DNA from: Gammaproteobacteria bacterium
GTDB taxonomy: Bacteria; Pseudomonadota; Gammaproteobacteria; Chromatiales; Chromatiaceae
DNA length: 39,439 nucleotides
Direction of reading: 5' to 3'
Assembly: GCA_011389885.1 (NCBI GenBank)
Contig: JAABTK010000045.1
Span: 1-39,439, forward strand
Positions 18,347-30,041 of the stretch are shown one piece after another. Position 1 is the stretch's first letter; every line of letters starts with the position of its first letter. Made by a program: the position numbers and the translations under genes. The notes beneath the pieces were generated by a model, which searched no databases, was not told the origin of the DNA, and saw only the letters and a list, made by a program, of their open reading frames with translations.

Positions 18347-18724
18347 ATGTCTGTCTTGATCGCACAGCTCGTCCTGGTGCTCGCCGTATCGACGGCGCTG
18401 TTCTTGCAGGATTCGAGCATGGGAATCGCCGCCCTGTACGGGGGCGGCATCGCTATCGGCAACACGCTGTTGCTGCTGCGCCGCGTGCGGCGCGCAAACA
18501 CGGAGCTGGCCAAGGATCCGAACGAGGATGTGCGGCTGCTCTTCGCAGGCGCGGTCGAACGTTTCGTGTTCACCCTCGGGGCCATGGCGGCCGGCATGGG
18601 TTGGATTCGTCTCGATCCCATGGCGTTGTTGATCGGATTCGCGGTGGCTTATTTAGGCCACCCTTTCAGTCGCTTCGTACCTACGGTCGGCTCGGCATCG
18701 AGCGGCCCGGACGAAAAAAGCTAA
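18347..18724 (+). CDS. atpI: ATP synthase protein I
   Basis: AtpI is a small membrane protein that helps assemble the c-ring and is not part of the finished enzyme. The 125 residues contain four hydrophobic segments, an ALYGGGIAIGNTLLLLRR stretch in the usual position after the first helix, and FTLGAMAAG in the third. ATG 18347 gives the family's usual length. A TTG at 18284 would be only about six bases after the predicted transcription start and leave no room for ribosome binding, though it would restore a basic N-terminus. It is the first gene of the operon. Confidence 0.85.
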   Translation: MSVLIAQLVLVLAVSTALFLQDSSMGIAALYGGGIAIGNTLLLLRRVRRANTELAKDPNEDVRLLFAGAVERFVFTLGAMAAGMGWIRLDPMALLIGFAVAYLGHPFSRFVPTVGSASSGPDEKS

Positions 18725-19573
<849 letters not shown>

Positions 19574-19633
19574 GGCGTTCCCTTCTTATCGTTTTCAAAC
19601 CCTAGCTTCAAGCGATCTTTAAGGAGATATCCG

Positions 19634-19915
19634 ATGACCGAAATGCTCGCACTGATCTACGCCATGACTGCTATTGGCGTAGGCATCATTCTGGCCGCCG
19701 CAGGCCTAGGCTCCGCGTTGGGTTGGGGCATGATCTGCTCCAAGTACATCGAGGGCATAGCCCGCCAGCCGGAGATGCGTCCCCAGCTGATGGGGCAAAT
19801 GCTGTTCACCGGCGGCCTGATGGAGGCCTTCCCGATGATCGTGCTCGGCATCTCCATGTGGTTTAGCTTCGCCAACCCCTTCGTGGGGGCCTTCCAGGGC
19901 GCAGTGGCCGGCTAA
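19634..19915 (+). CDS. atpE: F0F1 ATP synthase subunit c
   Basis: The proteolipid that makes the rotating ring. Two helices are separated by the polar loop ARQPE. The first carries a glycine-rich packing motif (AAGLGSALGWG) and the second the proton-carrying Glu64 in GGLMEAFPMIV. The residues around Glu64 lack the Gln and Ser/Thr ligands of sodium-type rings, so the ring should use protons. Length 93 residues is slightly above the E. coli 79, through a short C-terminal tail. It has a strong ribosome-binding site (AAGGAGAT), fitting the need for many copies. Confidence 0.97.
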   Translation: MTEMLALIYAMTAIGVGIILAAAGLGSALGWGMICSKYIEGIARQPEMRPQLMGQMLFTGGLMEAFPMIVLGISMWFSFANPFVGAFQGAVAG

Positions 19916-19935
19916 TCGAGCCTCTCGGAGCGCCT

Positions 19936-20039
19936 GGGTAACGGTTCAAAGATAGCCGTGGCAAGCGTACATCGGGGCGGATCTGCATACCCCGACGCAG
20001 GCAGCCGCAGCCATGCCCTATATTCTTGAACCGTTGCCT
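19936..20039 (+). other. Large stem-loop in the atpE-atpF spacer
   Basis: ggtaacggttcaaagata (from 19937) pairs with tattcttgaaccgttgcc (to 20038) over about 18 positions with two mismatches. The enclosed loop holds an inner cgggg/ccccg pair near 19974-19995. The 165-base spacer is much longer than other gaps in this operon. A role in transcript processing or in keeping subunit c mRNA more abundant is possible but is inference. Confidence 0.65.
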
Positions 20040-20080
20040 AAGGGCCGCCCTCCCTTTTCCGCGGATAAAGGAGCCACCAC

Positions 20081-20551
20081 GTGAATTTTACCGCCACACT
20101 GATCGCGCAGATCATCACCTTCGGGGTGCTGGTTTGGTTCGTTCAGCGTTTCCTCTGGGGTCCGATGACCGCCCTGTTGGATGAACGCAAAAAACGAATC
20201 AGCGACGGCCTCGCTGCTGCCGATCGCGGACGCCATGAGCAGGAACTCGCCGAGCAGCGCGCCAAGGATTTCCTCAAGGAGGCCAAGGTCCAAGCCGCCG
20301 AAATCGTCGGCCAGGCCCAAAAGCGGGCCACCGAAATCGTCGAAGAGGCCAAGGGCGATGCGCGCACCGAAGGCGACCGCCTGATCGCCGCGGCCCAGGC
20401 CGAGATTGAGCGCGAAAGCAACCAAGCGCGTGAGAAACTGCGTGAGCAGGTCGGCACGCTGGCCTTGAGTGGCGCGGAGAAGATCTTGCAACGCGAGATC
20501 AACGCCGATGTCCACAAAGAGATTGTTCAATCCCTCGCGGAGCAGCTGTAA
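20081..20551 (+). CDS. atpF: F0F1 ATP synthase subunit b
   Basis: The peripheral stalk protein that holds F1 against the membrane part as the rotor turns. It has one N-terminal membrane helix (TLIAQIITFGVLVWFVQRFLW) followed by a long charged coiled coil rich in Glu, Ala and Arg to the end. The 156 residues are exactly the E. coli length. The GTG start follows AAGGAG. Only one b-type gene is present, so the stalk should be a homodimer, unlike in photosynthetic bacteria that carry b and b'. Confidence 0.96.
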   Translation: MNFTATLIAQIITFGVLVWFVQRFLWGPMTALLDERKKRISDGLAAADRGRHEQELAEQRAKDFLKEAKVQAAEIVGQAQKRATEIVEEAKGDARTEGDRLIAAAQAEIERESNQAREKLREQVGTLALSGAEKILQREINADVHKEIVQSLAEQL

Positions 20552-20560
20552 GGCAATACT

Positions 20561-21100
20561 ATGGCCGCAGAACTGACCACCATCGCCCGCCCTTACGCCG
20601 AGGCCGTGTTCGCCCGCGCGCAAGAGACCGACAACCTCGGCCCCTGGTCCGAGATGCTGGAGCTGCTTGCCGCAGTGACCCGGGATCCTCGCATCGCCGG
20701 CCTGCTCGGCAGCCCGCAATTCGGCCGCGACAAGTTCGAAGAGCTGTTGGTCGAGATCGGGGGCGAGCGGCTGAACGACGACGGCAAGAACCTGGTCCGG
20801 CTATTGGTTCGCAACCGCCGCATCGGCGTGCTGCCCGAGATTGCCGCGCTCTACGAGGATCTCAAGAACGAGGATCAAGGCGTGATCGAGGTCCATGTGA
20901 CGTCGGCCTACGCACTGCGCGATCCGCAGAAAAAACAACTGGCGGAAGCACTGAAAGGCCGGCTCGGCAAAGAGGTGGAGCTAACGGTTGAAAAGGATCC
21001 CGATCTGATCGGCGGTCTACGCATTCGCGCTGGTGATATGGTGATCGACGGCTCGCTCAAGGGCAAATTGCAGCAACTCGCCGGCGAATTCGGAATCTGA
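20561..21100 (+). CDS. atpH: F0F1 ATP synthase subunit delta
   Basis: Delta caps the F1 head and binds the b stalk. The N-terminal helical domain begins with the typical [14 protein letters not shown], and the C-terminal part has the family stretch [22 protein letters not shown]. Length 179 is normal. It starts nine bases after atpF. Confidence 0.96.
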   Translation: MAAELTTIARPYAEAVFARAQETDNLGPWSEMLELLAAVTRDPRIAGLLGSPQFGRDKFEELLVEIGGERLNDDGKNLVRLLVRNRRIGVLPEIAALYEDLKNEDQGVIEVHVTSAYALRDPQKKQLAEALKGRLGKEVELTVEKDPDLIGGLRIRAGDMVIDGSLKGKLQQLAGEFGI

Positions 21101-21114
21101 TACGGGAAGCCATC

Positions 21115-22656
<1,542 letters not shown>

Positions 22657-22697
22657 GTTCTAAACGGTCCGGTAACTTCGACGAATAAAGGTCACTC

Positions 22698-23570
22698 ATG
22701 GCAGGCGCAAAAGAGATTCGCACGCAGATCGGCAGCATCAAGAACACGCAGAAGATCACCTCTGCGATGGAAATGGTGGCCGCCAGCAAGATGCGACGGG
22801 CCCAAGAGCGTATGCAGGCCTCGCGGCCGTATGCCGAAAAGATGCGCAATGTGATCAACCACCTGGCGCACGCCCAGCCCGAATACCGGCACAGCTTCAT
22901 GACCCAGGAGAGGGCAGTGAAGCGGGTGGGCTACATCGTGGTGTCCTCGGACCGCGGCCTTTGCGGCGGTTTGAACTCCAACCTGTTTCGGCTGCTGGTG
23001 CGCCAGATGCGGGAACAGACGGAGCAAGGCATCGAGCTGGAGTTCTGCACCATCGGCAGCAAGGGCCTGGGGTTCTTCAAACGCTTTGGCGGGCGGGTGC
23101 GCGCCCAGGTGTCGCATCTCGGCGACACCCCGCATGTGAACGACCTGATCGGCACCGTGAAGGTGATGCTGGATGCGTTCGAGGCGGGGGAGCTGGATCG
23201 CATCTACGTCGCCTACAACGACTTCATCAATACCATGACCCAACGGCCGACGGTGGATCAACTCGTGCCGCTGGCGGTGGAGGAAAAGGACCAAGCGCTG
23301 CAGCACCACTGGGACTACCTCTACGAGCCCGACTCCAAGACGGTGCTGGACCAGTTACTGGCCCGCTACATCGAGTCCTTGGTGTATCAAGCCGTGGTGG
23401 AAAACGGGGCCTGCGAGCAGGCGGCGCGCATGGTGGCCATGAAGTCGGCTTCGGACAACGCCGGCGACCTGATCGACGAATTGCAACTGGTCTACAACAA
23501 GGCGCGCCAGGCGGCCATCACCCAGGAAATCTCCGAGATCGTGGGCGGCGCCGCGGCCTTGGGCGGCTGA
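22698..23570 (+). CDS. atpG: F0F1 ATP synthase subunit gamma
   Basis: The central shaft that couples ring rotation to catalysis. The N-terminal helix ([20 protein letters not shown]) and the C-terminal helix ([32 protein letters not shown] split across the last 40 residues) form the coiled coil inside the head. The [10 protein letters not shown] segment is the conserved Rossmann-domain motif. Length 290 residues is normal for proteobacteria, with no redox-regulatory insert. Confidence 0.97.
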   Translation: MAGAKEIRTQIGSIKNTQKITSAMEMVAASKMRRAQERMQASRPYAEKMRNVINHLAHAQPEYRHSFMTQERAVKRVGYIVVSSDRGLCGGLNSNLFRLLVRQMREQTEQGIELEFCTIGSKGLGFFKRFGGRVRAQVSHLGDTPHVNDLIGTVKVMLDAFEAGELDRIYVAYNDFINTMTQRPTVDQLVPLAVEEKDQALQHHWDYLYEPDSKTVLDQLLARYIESLVYQAVVENGACEQAARMVAMKSASDNAGDLIDELQLVYNKARQAAITQEISEIVGGAAALGG

Positions 23571-23635
23571 TCGGGGCGCACGGCAGCGGCCGTGAACGAA
23601 CTTAGTCTTTCAATCGAGTAACTGCCTTCGGGTAG

Positions 23636-25027
<1,392 letters not shown>

Positions 25028-25048
25028 TCAACGGCCGGGAGAACGACC

Positions 25049-25480
25049 ATGGCCATGACCATTCATGTGGACATCGTAAGCGCCGAGGGTGCGATTCACG
25101 CCGGAACCGCGGAGATGGTGTACGCACCGGCGGAGCTGGGCGAAGTGGGGATTGCGCCCCGTCACACCCCGCTGGTGACCCGGCTGAAGCCGGGCGAGGT
25201 GCGGGTGGACGAAGGCCAGGGCAAGGAGCAGCAGCACTTCTACGTCAACGGCGGCATTCTGGAAGTGCAGCCGCATTTGGTGACCATACTCGCGGACACC
25301 GCATTGCGCGCCTCGGACATCGACGAGGCCGCGGCGCTGGAGGCCAAGCAAAAGGCCGAAGAGGTGCTGGCCGGCAGGCAGGCCGACTTCGAGTACGCCA
25401 AGGCCCAGACCGAGTTGGCCGAGGCGGTGGCGCAACTGCGGGCGATCGAACGGCTGCGCAAGCTCAAGGGCGGGAAATAG
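25049..25480 (+). CDS. atpC: F0F1 ATP synthase subunit epsilon
   Basis: Epsilon sits at the foot of the shaft, and its C-terminal helices can block ATP hydrolysis. The N-terminal beta-sandwich contains [22 protein letters not shown] in the usual form and [20 protein letters not shown]. The two C-terminal helices are full length, so the inhibitory arm should be present. Last gene of the operon, followed by a terminator-like hairpin. Confidence 0.96.
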   Translation: MAMTIHVDIVSAEGAIHAGTAEMVYAPAELGEVGIAPRHTPLVTRLKPGEVRVDEGQGKEQQHFYVNGGILEVQPHLVTILADTALRASDIDEAAALEAKQKAEEVLAGRQADFEYAKAQTELAEAVAQLRAIERLRKLKGGK

Positions 25481-25509
25481 CGGCGGTTTTGCAGCCTGAA
25501 ACCGAAGCC

Positions 25510-25545
25510 AACGGCGGGCCACCAGTCCCGCCGTTTGCATTTGCG
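25510..25545 (+). terminator. Intrinsic-terminator-like hairpin after atpC
   Basis: AACGGCGGG (25510-25518) and CCCGCCGTT (25527-25535) form a nine-base-pair GC-rich stem with an eight-base loop, followed by a short interrupted T-run (ttgcattt). It should end most atp operon transcripts. Confidence 0.7.
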
Positions 25546-25656
25546 CCGCTTGCCGCGCCTGGCGGCGAGCCCCAATGCGGCGCAATCCGGGTATAAAACC
25601 CCCCGCCCATCGCCTTTGGTATTGATTCTTTCTCTGTTTGGCTCTATTTTTCCTAC

Positions 25657-26136
25657 ATGAACCTAGAAATCGTAAAACCGGGGAAGTTCATTTCCCTCAC
25701 CTACACCATTTTCGACATGGACGGCAACCTGTTGGAGCAAAACGACATCCCGGTGAGCTACATCTATGGGGGTGAAAAGGCGCTGATCGGGCGCATGGAT
25801 GACGCGGTGCAAGGTAAAACCATCGGCGACGAGGTGCAGGTGCTGGTGCCGCCGGAAGAGGGTTTCGGCGAGCATGACCCGGACCTCACCTTCACCGACG
25901 ACATCGAAAACGTGCCGCCGCAGTTTCGCCATGTGGGCGCCGAGGTGCAGATGCAGAACGAATCCGGCGACCTGAAGACCTTCTTCGTCACCCATATCGA
26001 CGGCGATCAACTCACGGTGGACGGCAATCACCCGATGGCCGGCAAGACCCTCAAGGTCAACGTAAAGATCCTCGAAGTTCGCGAACCCACCCAGGCCGAC
26101 CTGAATCCGGAGGCCGGCAGCAACGCGATCAATTAG
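25657..26136 (+). CDS. FKBP-type peptidyl-prolyl isomerase, SlyD-like
   Basis: A cytoplasmic proline isomerase and chaperone. The 159 residues follow the SlyD layout: an FKBP strand at the start (GKFISLTYTIFDMDG), a YIYGGEKALIGRMDDAVQGKTIGDEV segment containing the active-site region, the inserted chaperone flap (about 70-125), and the closing strand GKTLKVNVKILEVREPT. The His/Cys-rich metal-binding tail of E. coli SlyD is absent, so nickel delivery is unlikely. It lies between the atp operon and glmU, with its own leader of about 110 bases; co-transcription with glmU is not supported by the long gap. Confidence 0.85.
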   Translation: MNLEIVKPGKFISLTYTIFDMDGNLLEQNDIPVSYIYGGEKALIGRMDDAVQGKTIGDEVQVLVPPEEGFGEHDPDLTFTDDIENVPPQFRHVGAEVQMQNESGDLKTFFVTHIDGDQLTVDGNHPMAGKTLKVNVKILEVREPTQADLNPEAGSNAIN

Positions 26137-26307
26137 GCGGCCGGCTGGCGGCATCCCGGCCAGGATTACGCCGAAATTGGGGGCCTCGACAGGGCGCGGC
26201 AACCGGTCCATAAGAGGCATGCAACGGTTGCCGCAGCGCCGGGGCGGACCTGACGGGTTTAGATGGTCAGAATTCCCCGAATTTCGCCCTGGTTCCCCTG
26301 GGGCGCC

Positions 26308-26335
26308 TCGAAAGCGCCTCGCTTTGCTGTATAAT
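26308..26335 (+). promoter_or_regulatory. Possible promoter for glmU-glmS
   Basis: A perfect TATAAT at 26330-26335 has TCGAAA (four of six) 16 bases upstream and lies 32 bases before the glmU ATG. Confidence 0.5.
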
Positions 26336-26366
26336 CTCGCCATCTTTCGCGTCAAGGCGGCCTTGC

Positions 26367-27746
26367 ATGTCCAACAATCTCGGCATCGTGATCCTGGCGG
26401 CCGGGCAGGGAACCCGAATGCGTTCCGCCCGCCCCAAGGTGCTTCATTCCCTCGCGGACAAACCCCTGCTGCGGCATGTGATCGATAGCGCACAGGCGTT
26501 GCGGCCGGCGGTGCTGAGCGTGGTCTATGGCCATGGCGGCGAAACCGTGCCCGCGGCCATCAATGACCCAACCATTCAGTGGGTGGAGCAGCGAGAGCAA
26601 TTGGGCACCGGCCACGCGGTGGAGCAGGCGTTGCCGACGCTGCGGGGCCTGGATCGGGTGCTGGTGCTGTACGGCGATGTGCCGCTGATCTCCGCCCCCA
26701 CCCTGGCCCGGCTCCTGGAGCAGGGGCGGGATAGCGCCTTGGCCCTGCTCACGGTCGCCTTGGCCGAGCCCTTCGGCTATGGGCGTATCGTGCGCGACGC
26801 CCGGGGGGCGATCCAACGCATCGTGGAGCAGAAGGACGCCACCGAGCAGGAGCTGGAGATCCGGGAGACCAATACCGGCATGCTGTGCGCGGATCGGGCC
26901 AGCCTGGAGCGTTGGATCGCGCGCTTGGATGCGGACAATGCCCAAGGCGAATACTACCTCACCGATATCGTAGAGCTCGCGGTGCAAGAGGGGACCCGGG
27001 TGCAAAGCGCCCAGCCCCGGTTCGCGGAAGAGGTGATGGGGGTCAACGACCGCCTGCAACTCGCCATGCTGGAGCGCCACTATCAACGCAGCCGAGCCGA
27101 AGACCTCATGCGGCAGGGGCTGACATTGCGCGACCCCTATCGCTTCGATCTCCGCGGCTCGCTCGAATTCGGACCGGATGCGGAGATCGATATCAATGTG
27201 CTGCTGGAGGGGCAGGTCTCTCTGGGCGAGGGGGCCTTCGTGGGCGCCAACAGCGTGGTCCGCAACAGCCGGATCGGTGCGGGCGTGCAGATCAAGGAGA
27301 ACTGCGTGATCGAGGACGCGGTGATCGGCGAAGGCGCCGTGATCGGTCCCTTTGCGCGTATCCGCCCGGACACCGATCTCGCGGCCGGGGTGCATATCGG
27401 CAACTTCGTGGAGATCAAGAAATCCAGCGTCGGGCGCGGCAGCAAGATCAATCATTTGAGCTATGTGGGCGATAGCGAGGTGGGCCGCGGGGTGAACATC
27501 GGCGCCGGGACCATCACCTGCAACTACGACGGCGCCAACAAACACAAAACGGTGATCGGCGACGACGCCTTCATCGGCTCGGACACCCAGCTAGTGGCCC
27601 CGGTGACCGTGGGTCGCGGCGCCACCATCGGCGCCGGTTCCACCATCACCCGCGATACGCCGGACCGCCAGCTGACCCTGAGCCGCCCCAAGCAGCAGAG
27701 CCTGCCGGGCTGGAAACGGCCCGTAAAGACCCCCAAAGGCGGATAG
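26367..27746 (+). CDS. glmU: Bifunctional UDP-GlcNAc pyrophosphorylase / GlcN-1-P acetyltransferase
   Basis: GlmU acetylates glucosamine-1-phosphate and joins the product to UTP, giving UDP-GlcNAc for peptidoglycan and LPS. The N-terminal half has the uridyltransferase loop LAAGQGTRMRS at 10-20 and PKVLH. From about 250 the left-handed beta-helix hexapeptide repeats begin, with the acetyltransferase His363 in NHLSYVGD, the same number as in E. coli, and NIGAGTITCNYDG. Length 459 is normal. The stop is three bases before glmS, so they form an operon that supplies successive steps. Confidence 0.97.
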   Translation: MSNNLGIVILAAGQGTRMRSARPKVLHSLADKPLLRHVIDSAQALRPAVLSVVYGHGGETVPAAINDPTIQWVEQREQLGTGHAVEQALPTLRGLDRVLVLYGDVPLISAPTLARLLEQGRDSALALLTVALAEPFGYGRIVRDARGAIQRIVEQKDATEQELEIRETNTGMLCADRASLERWIARLDADNAQGEYYLTDIVELAVQEGTRVQSAQPRFAEEVMGVNDRLQLAMLERHYQRSRAEDLMRQGLTLRDPYRFDLRGSLEFGPDAEIDINVLLEGQVSLGEGAFVGANSVVRNSRIGAGVQIKENCVIEDAVIGEGAVIGPFARIRPDTDLAAGVHIGNFVEIKKSSVGRGSKINHLSYVGDSEVGRGVNIGAGTITCNYDGANKHKTVIGDDAFIGSDTQLVAPVTVGRGATIGAGSTITRDTPDRQLTLSRPKQQSLPGWKRPVKTPKGG

Positions 27747-27749
27747 ACC

Positions 27750-29585
27750 ATGTGCGGAATCGTCGGTGCAGTGGCCCAACGCGATGTCTCCCCGATCCTC
27801 TTGGAGGGGCTGCGGCGGTTGGAATATCGCGGTTACGACTCCGCCGGCATCGCCGTGCTGAACCCCCAAGACCGCCTGATGCGGGTGCGTGTCAAGGGCA
27901 AGGTCAAGGAGCTGGAGCAGGCCCTGATTGAAACCCCGATGGCCGGCGCCGTCGGCGTCGCCCACACCCGCTGGGCCACCCATGGCAAGCCCTCCGAGAT
28001 CAATGCCCACCCGCACCTGTGCAACGACGGCTCGTTGGCGTTGGTGCATAACGGGATCATTGAAAACCACGAGCGCCTGCGCGCGTCGCAACAGGCCGCG
28101 GGCTATGCCTTTGCCTCGGATACCGATTCCGAGGTGGTGGTGTACGCAATCCACCAGCGCCTGCAACAGGGCGCGGGGCTTTTGGATGCCGTGCGCGCGG
28201 CCCTGACCGACCTCGACGGGGCCTATGCGCTCGGCGTAATCGACCGCTCCGCCCCGGATCGTTTGATCGCCGCCCGCCAGGGCAGCCCCTTGGTGATTGG
28301 CATCGGCATCGGCGAAAACTTTATCGCCTCCGACGTGTTCGCGCTGTTGCCGGTGACCCAACGCTTCATATTCCTCGAAGAGGGCGATGTCGCGGAGCTG
28401 ACCCGCAATGGCGTCTCCATCTTCGACCGTAACGGCAAATCGGTGCAAAGGGCGATCAAAGAATCACGCCTAACAGCGGATGCATCGGACCGCGGCGAAT
28501 ACCGCCACTTCATGCAAAAGGAGATCTTCGAGCAGCCGCGCGCGGCGGCCGACACCCTGGAAGGGCGCCTGACCAACGACCGGGCGCCGGCCAACATCCT
28601 CGGGTTCGAGGCCGAAAAGTGGCTGGACGCCGTGGATGCGGTGCAAATCGTCGCCTGCGGCACCAGCTTCCATGCCGGCATGGTGGCCAAATACTGGCTC
28701 GAAGACCTCGCCGGCCTCCCTTGCCATGTGGAGGTGGCTAGCGAGTTCCGCTACCGGACGCATGTGGTGCCGCCCCGCGCCCTGTTCGTCACCATCTCCC
28801 AATCCGGTGAAACCGCCGACACCCTGGCCGCGCTGAAACTGGCCAAAGCGATCGGCTTCTCGCGCACCCTGGCGATTTGCAACGTGCCCGAAAGCTCCCT
28901 GGTGCGCGAATCGGACTTGGTGCTGCTGACCCACGCCGGCCCCGAGATCGGCGTCGCCTCCACCAAGGCCTTCACCACCCAACTGGCGGCCCTGCTGCTG
29001 CTGGTCGCGGTGCTGATGGGGCGGCGCTCGGACCTGCAAGACCAGGTTCGGGAACTGGTGCAACACCTGCGCACGCTGCCGGCGCTGCTGGACCAGGTGT
29101 TGCGCCTGGATCAAACCATTGCGGACTTGGCCCAACGCTTCAATGACAAGCAGCACGCCCTGTTCCTGGGCCGCGGCGAGCAATACCCGGTGGCCATGGA
29201 AGGCGCCCTAAAGCTTAAGGAAATCTCCTACATCCACGCCGAGGCCTATCCCGCCGGCGAACTTAAACACGGTCCGCTGGCCCTGATCGATGAAGAGATG
29301 CCGGTGATCGCCGTGGCGCCGGATAATCAGTTGCTGGAAAAGCTCAAGTCCAACCTTCAGGAGGTGCGCGCCCGCGGCGGCGAGCTGCTGGTGTTCGCCG
29401 ACGCCCGAGTGGGCATGACCACCGAGCCCGGCGTCACCGTCATCCACCTCCCCGAAGTGCCCCATGTCCTGGCCCCGATCGCCTTCACCGTGCCGTTGCA
29501 ACTGCTCGCCTATCATGTGGCGGTGCTGAAGGGCACGGATGTAGACCAGCCCCGTAACTTGGCCAAGTCTGTGACCGTGGAATAA
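27750..29585 (+). CDS. glmS: Glutamine-fructose-6-phosphate aminotransferase (isomerizing)
   Basis: GlmS makes glucosamine-6-phosphate from fructose-6-phosphate and glutamine, the entry step to UDP-GlcNAc. Cys2 (MCGIVGAV) is the glutaminase nucleophile. The N-terminal domain includes [15 protein letters not shown] and HTRWATHG. Two SIS sugar-isomerase domains follow (about 285-425 and 455-600), with [19 protein letters not shown] and the C-terminal NLAKSVTVE ending typical of the family. Length 611 residues compares with 609 in E. coli. I saw no GlmY/GlmZ-like or glmS-ribozyme element upstream, and the gap to glmU is too short for one. Confidence 0.97.
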   Translation: MCGIVGAVAQRDVSPILLEGLRRLEYRGYDSAGIAVLNPQDRLMRVRVKGKVKELEQALIETPMAGAVGVAHTRWATHGKPSEINAHPHLCNDGSLALVHNGIIENHERLRASQQAAGYAFASDTDSEVVVYAIHQRLQQGAGLLDAVRAALTDLDGAYALGVIDRSAPDRLIAARQGSPLVIGIGIGENFIASDVFALLPVTQRFIFLEEGDVAELTRNGVSIFDRNGKSVQRAIKESRLTADASDRGEYRHFMQKEIFEQPRAAADTLEGRLTNDRAPANILGFEAEKWLDAVDAVQIVACGTSFHAGMVAKYWLEDLAGLPCHVEVASEFRYRTHVVPPRALFVTISQSGETADTLAALKLAKAIGFSRTLAICNVPESSLVRESDLVLLTHAGPEIGVASTKAFTTQLAALLLLVAVLMGRRSDLQDQVRELVQHLRTLPALLDQVLRLDQTIADLAQRFNDKQHALFLGRGEQYPVAMEGALKLKEISYIHAEAYPAGELKHGPLALIDEEMPVIAVAPDNQLLEKLKSNLQEVRARGGELLVFADARVGMTTEPGVTVIHLPEVPHVLAPIAFTVPLQLLAYHVAVLKGTDVDQPRNLAKSVTVE

Positions 29586-29820
29586 AATAAAAACGCAGGG
29601 GACGCAGTCGCGTGCGCAATCCGCATGCCGCCTGCCGGCGTGTTCGTTTAACGGAAACAACGCCCTTGAGGGGCGCAGGGGATCGCAGAGGGCGCGGAGG
29701 AGGTTTTGCTTGCTTGTGTTGCGCTCTTCAGTGTGAGGACGCCTGTCCGGCGCTTATCCGCGCTACGCTCTTGGGTGGGGCCATTGTTGTGTTTTCGCTG
29801 CCCTGTATTGCGTGCCTTTA
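29586..29820. other. Repeat-rich spacer after glmS, no gene
   Basis: Short GC-rich blocks, including gcgcaggggatcgcagagggcg, resemble the 'ctctgcg' repeats elsewhere. No hairpin with a T-tract and no plausible gene was found. Confidence 0.4.
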
Positions 29821-29927
29821 GCTTTCAATCGAAACGCCGCTCTGCGCCCGCTGCGGTTCTCCGCGAACCCTGCGTTCCGCAAGCGCCGGGGTTGTTTCCG
29901 ATACTTAGGCGCAGCGGTACTCGGCGA
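29821..29927 (+). repeat. Family B repeat, complete copy
   Basis: It starts with tttcaatcgaaacgcc, passes through ctgcggttctccgcg and ctgcgttccgcaagcgcc, and ends gtttccgatacttaggcgc. An inverted copy with the same parts in the same order is at 32967-33051, so this pair flanks the sensor-kinase gene. Confidence 0.8.
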
Positions 29928-30041
29928 GATGCATCGGGCTCGGCCTTGCGCGCTAGACTTTATATAACAATTTAAGCGGTCCCGGCGACTCGGTGGGAGG
30001 CGGGGTCGAATATTCGGTATTTTCGCACGGGTGAGGCAGGC

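Noticed and set aside
25592-25597. TATAAA as promoter for the SlyD-like gene
   Set aside because: No -35 element at an acceptable distance was seen.
27740-27760. glmS riboswitch-ribozyme
   Set aside because: glmU ends three bases before glmS, leaving no leader; that ribozyme is also typical of Firmicutes.
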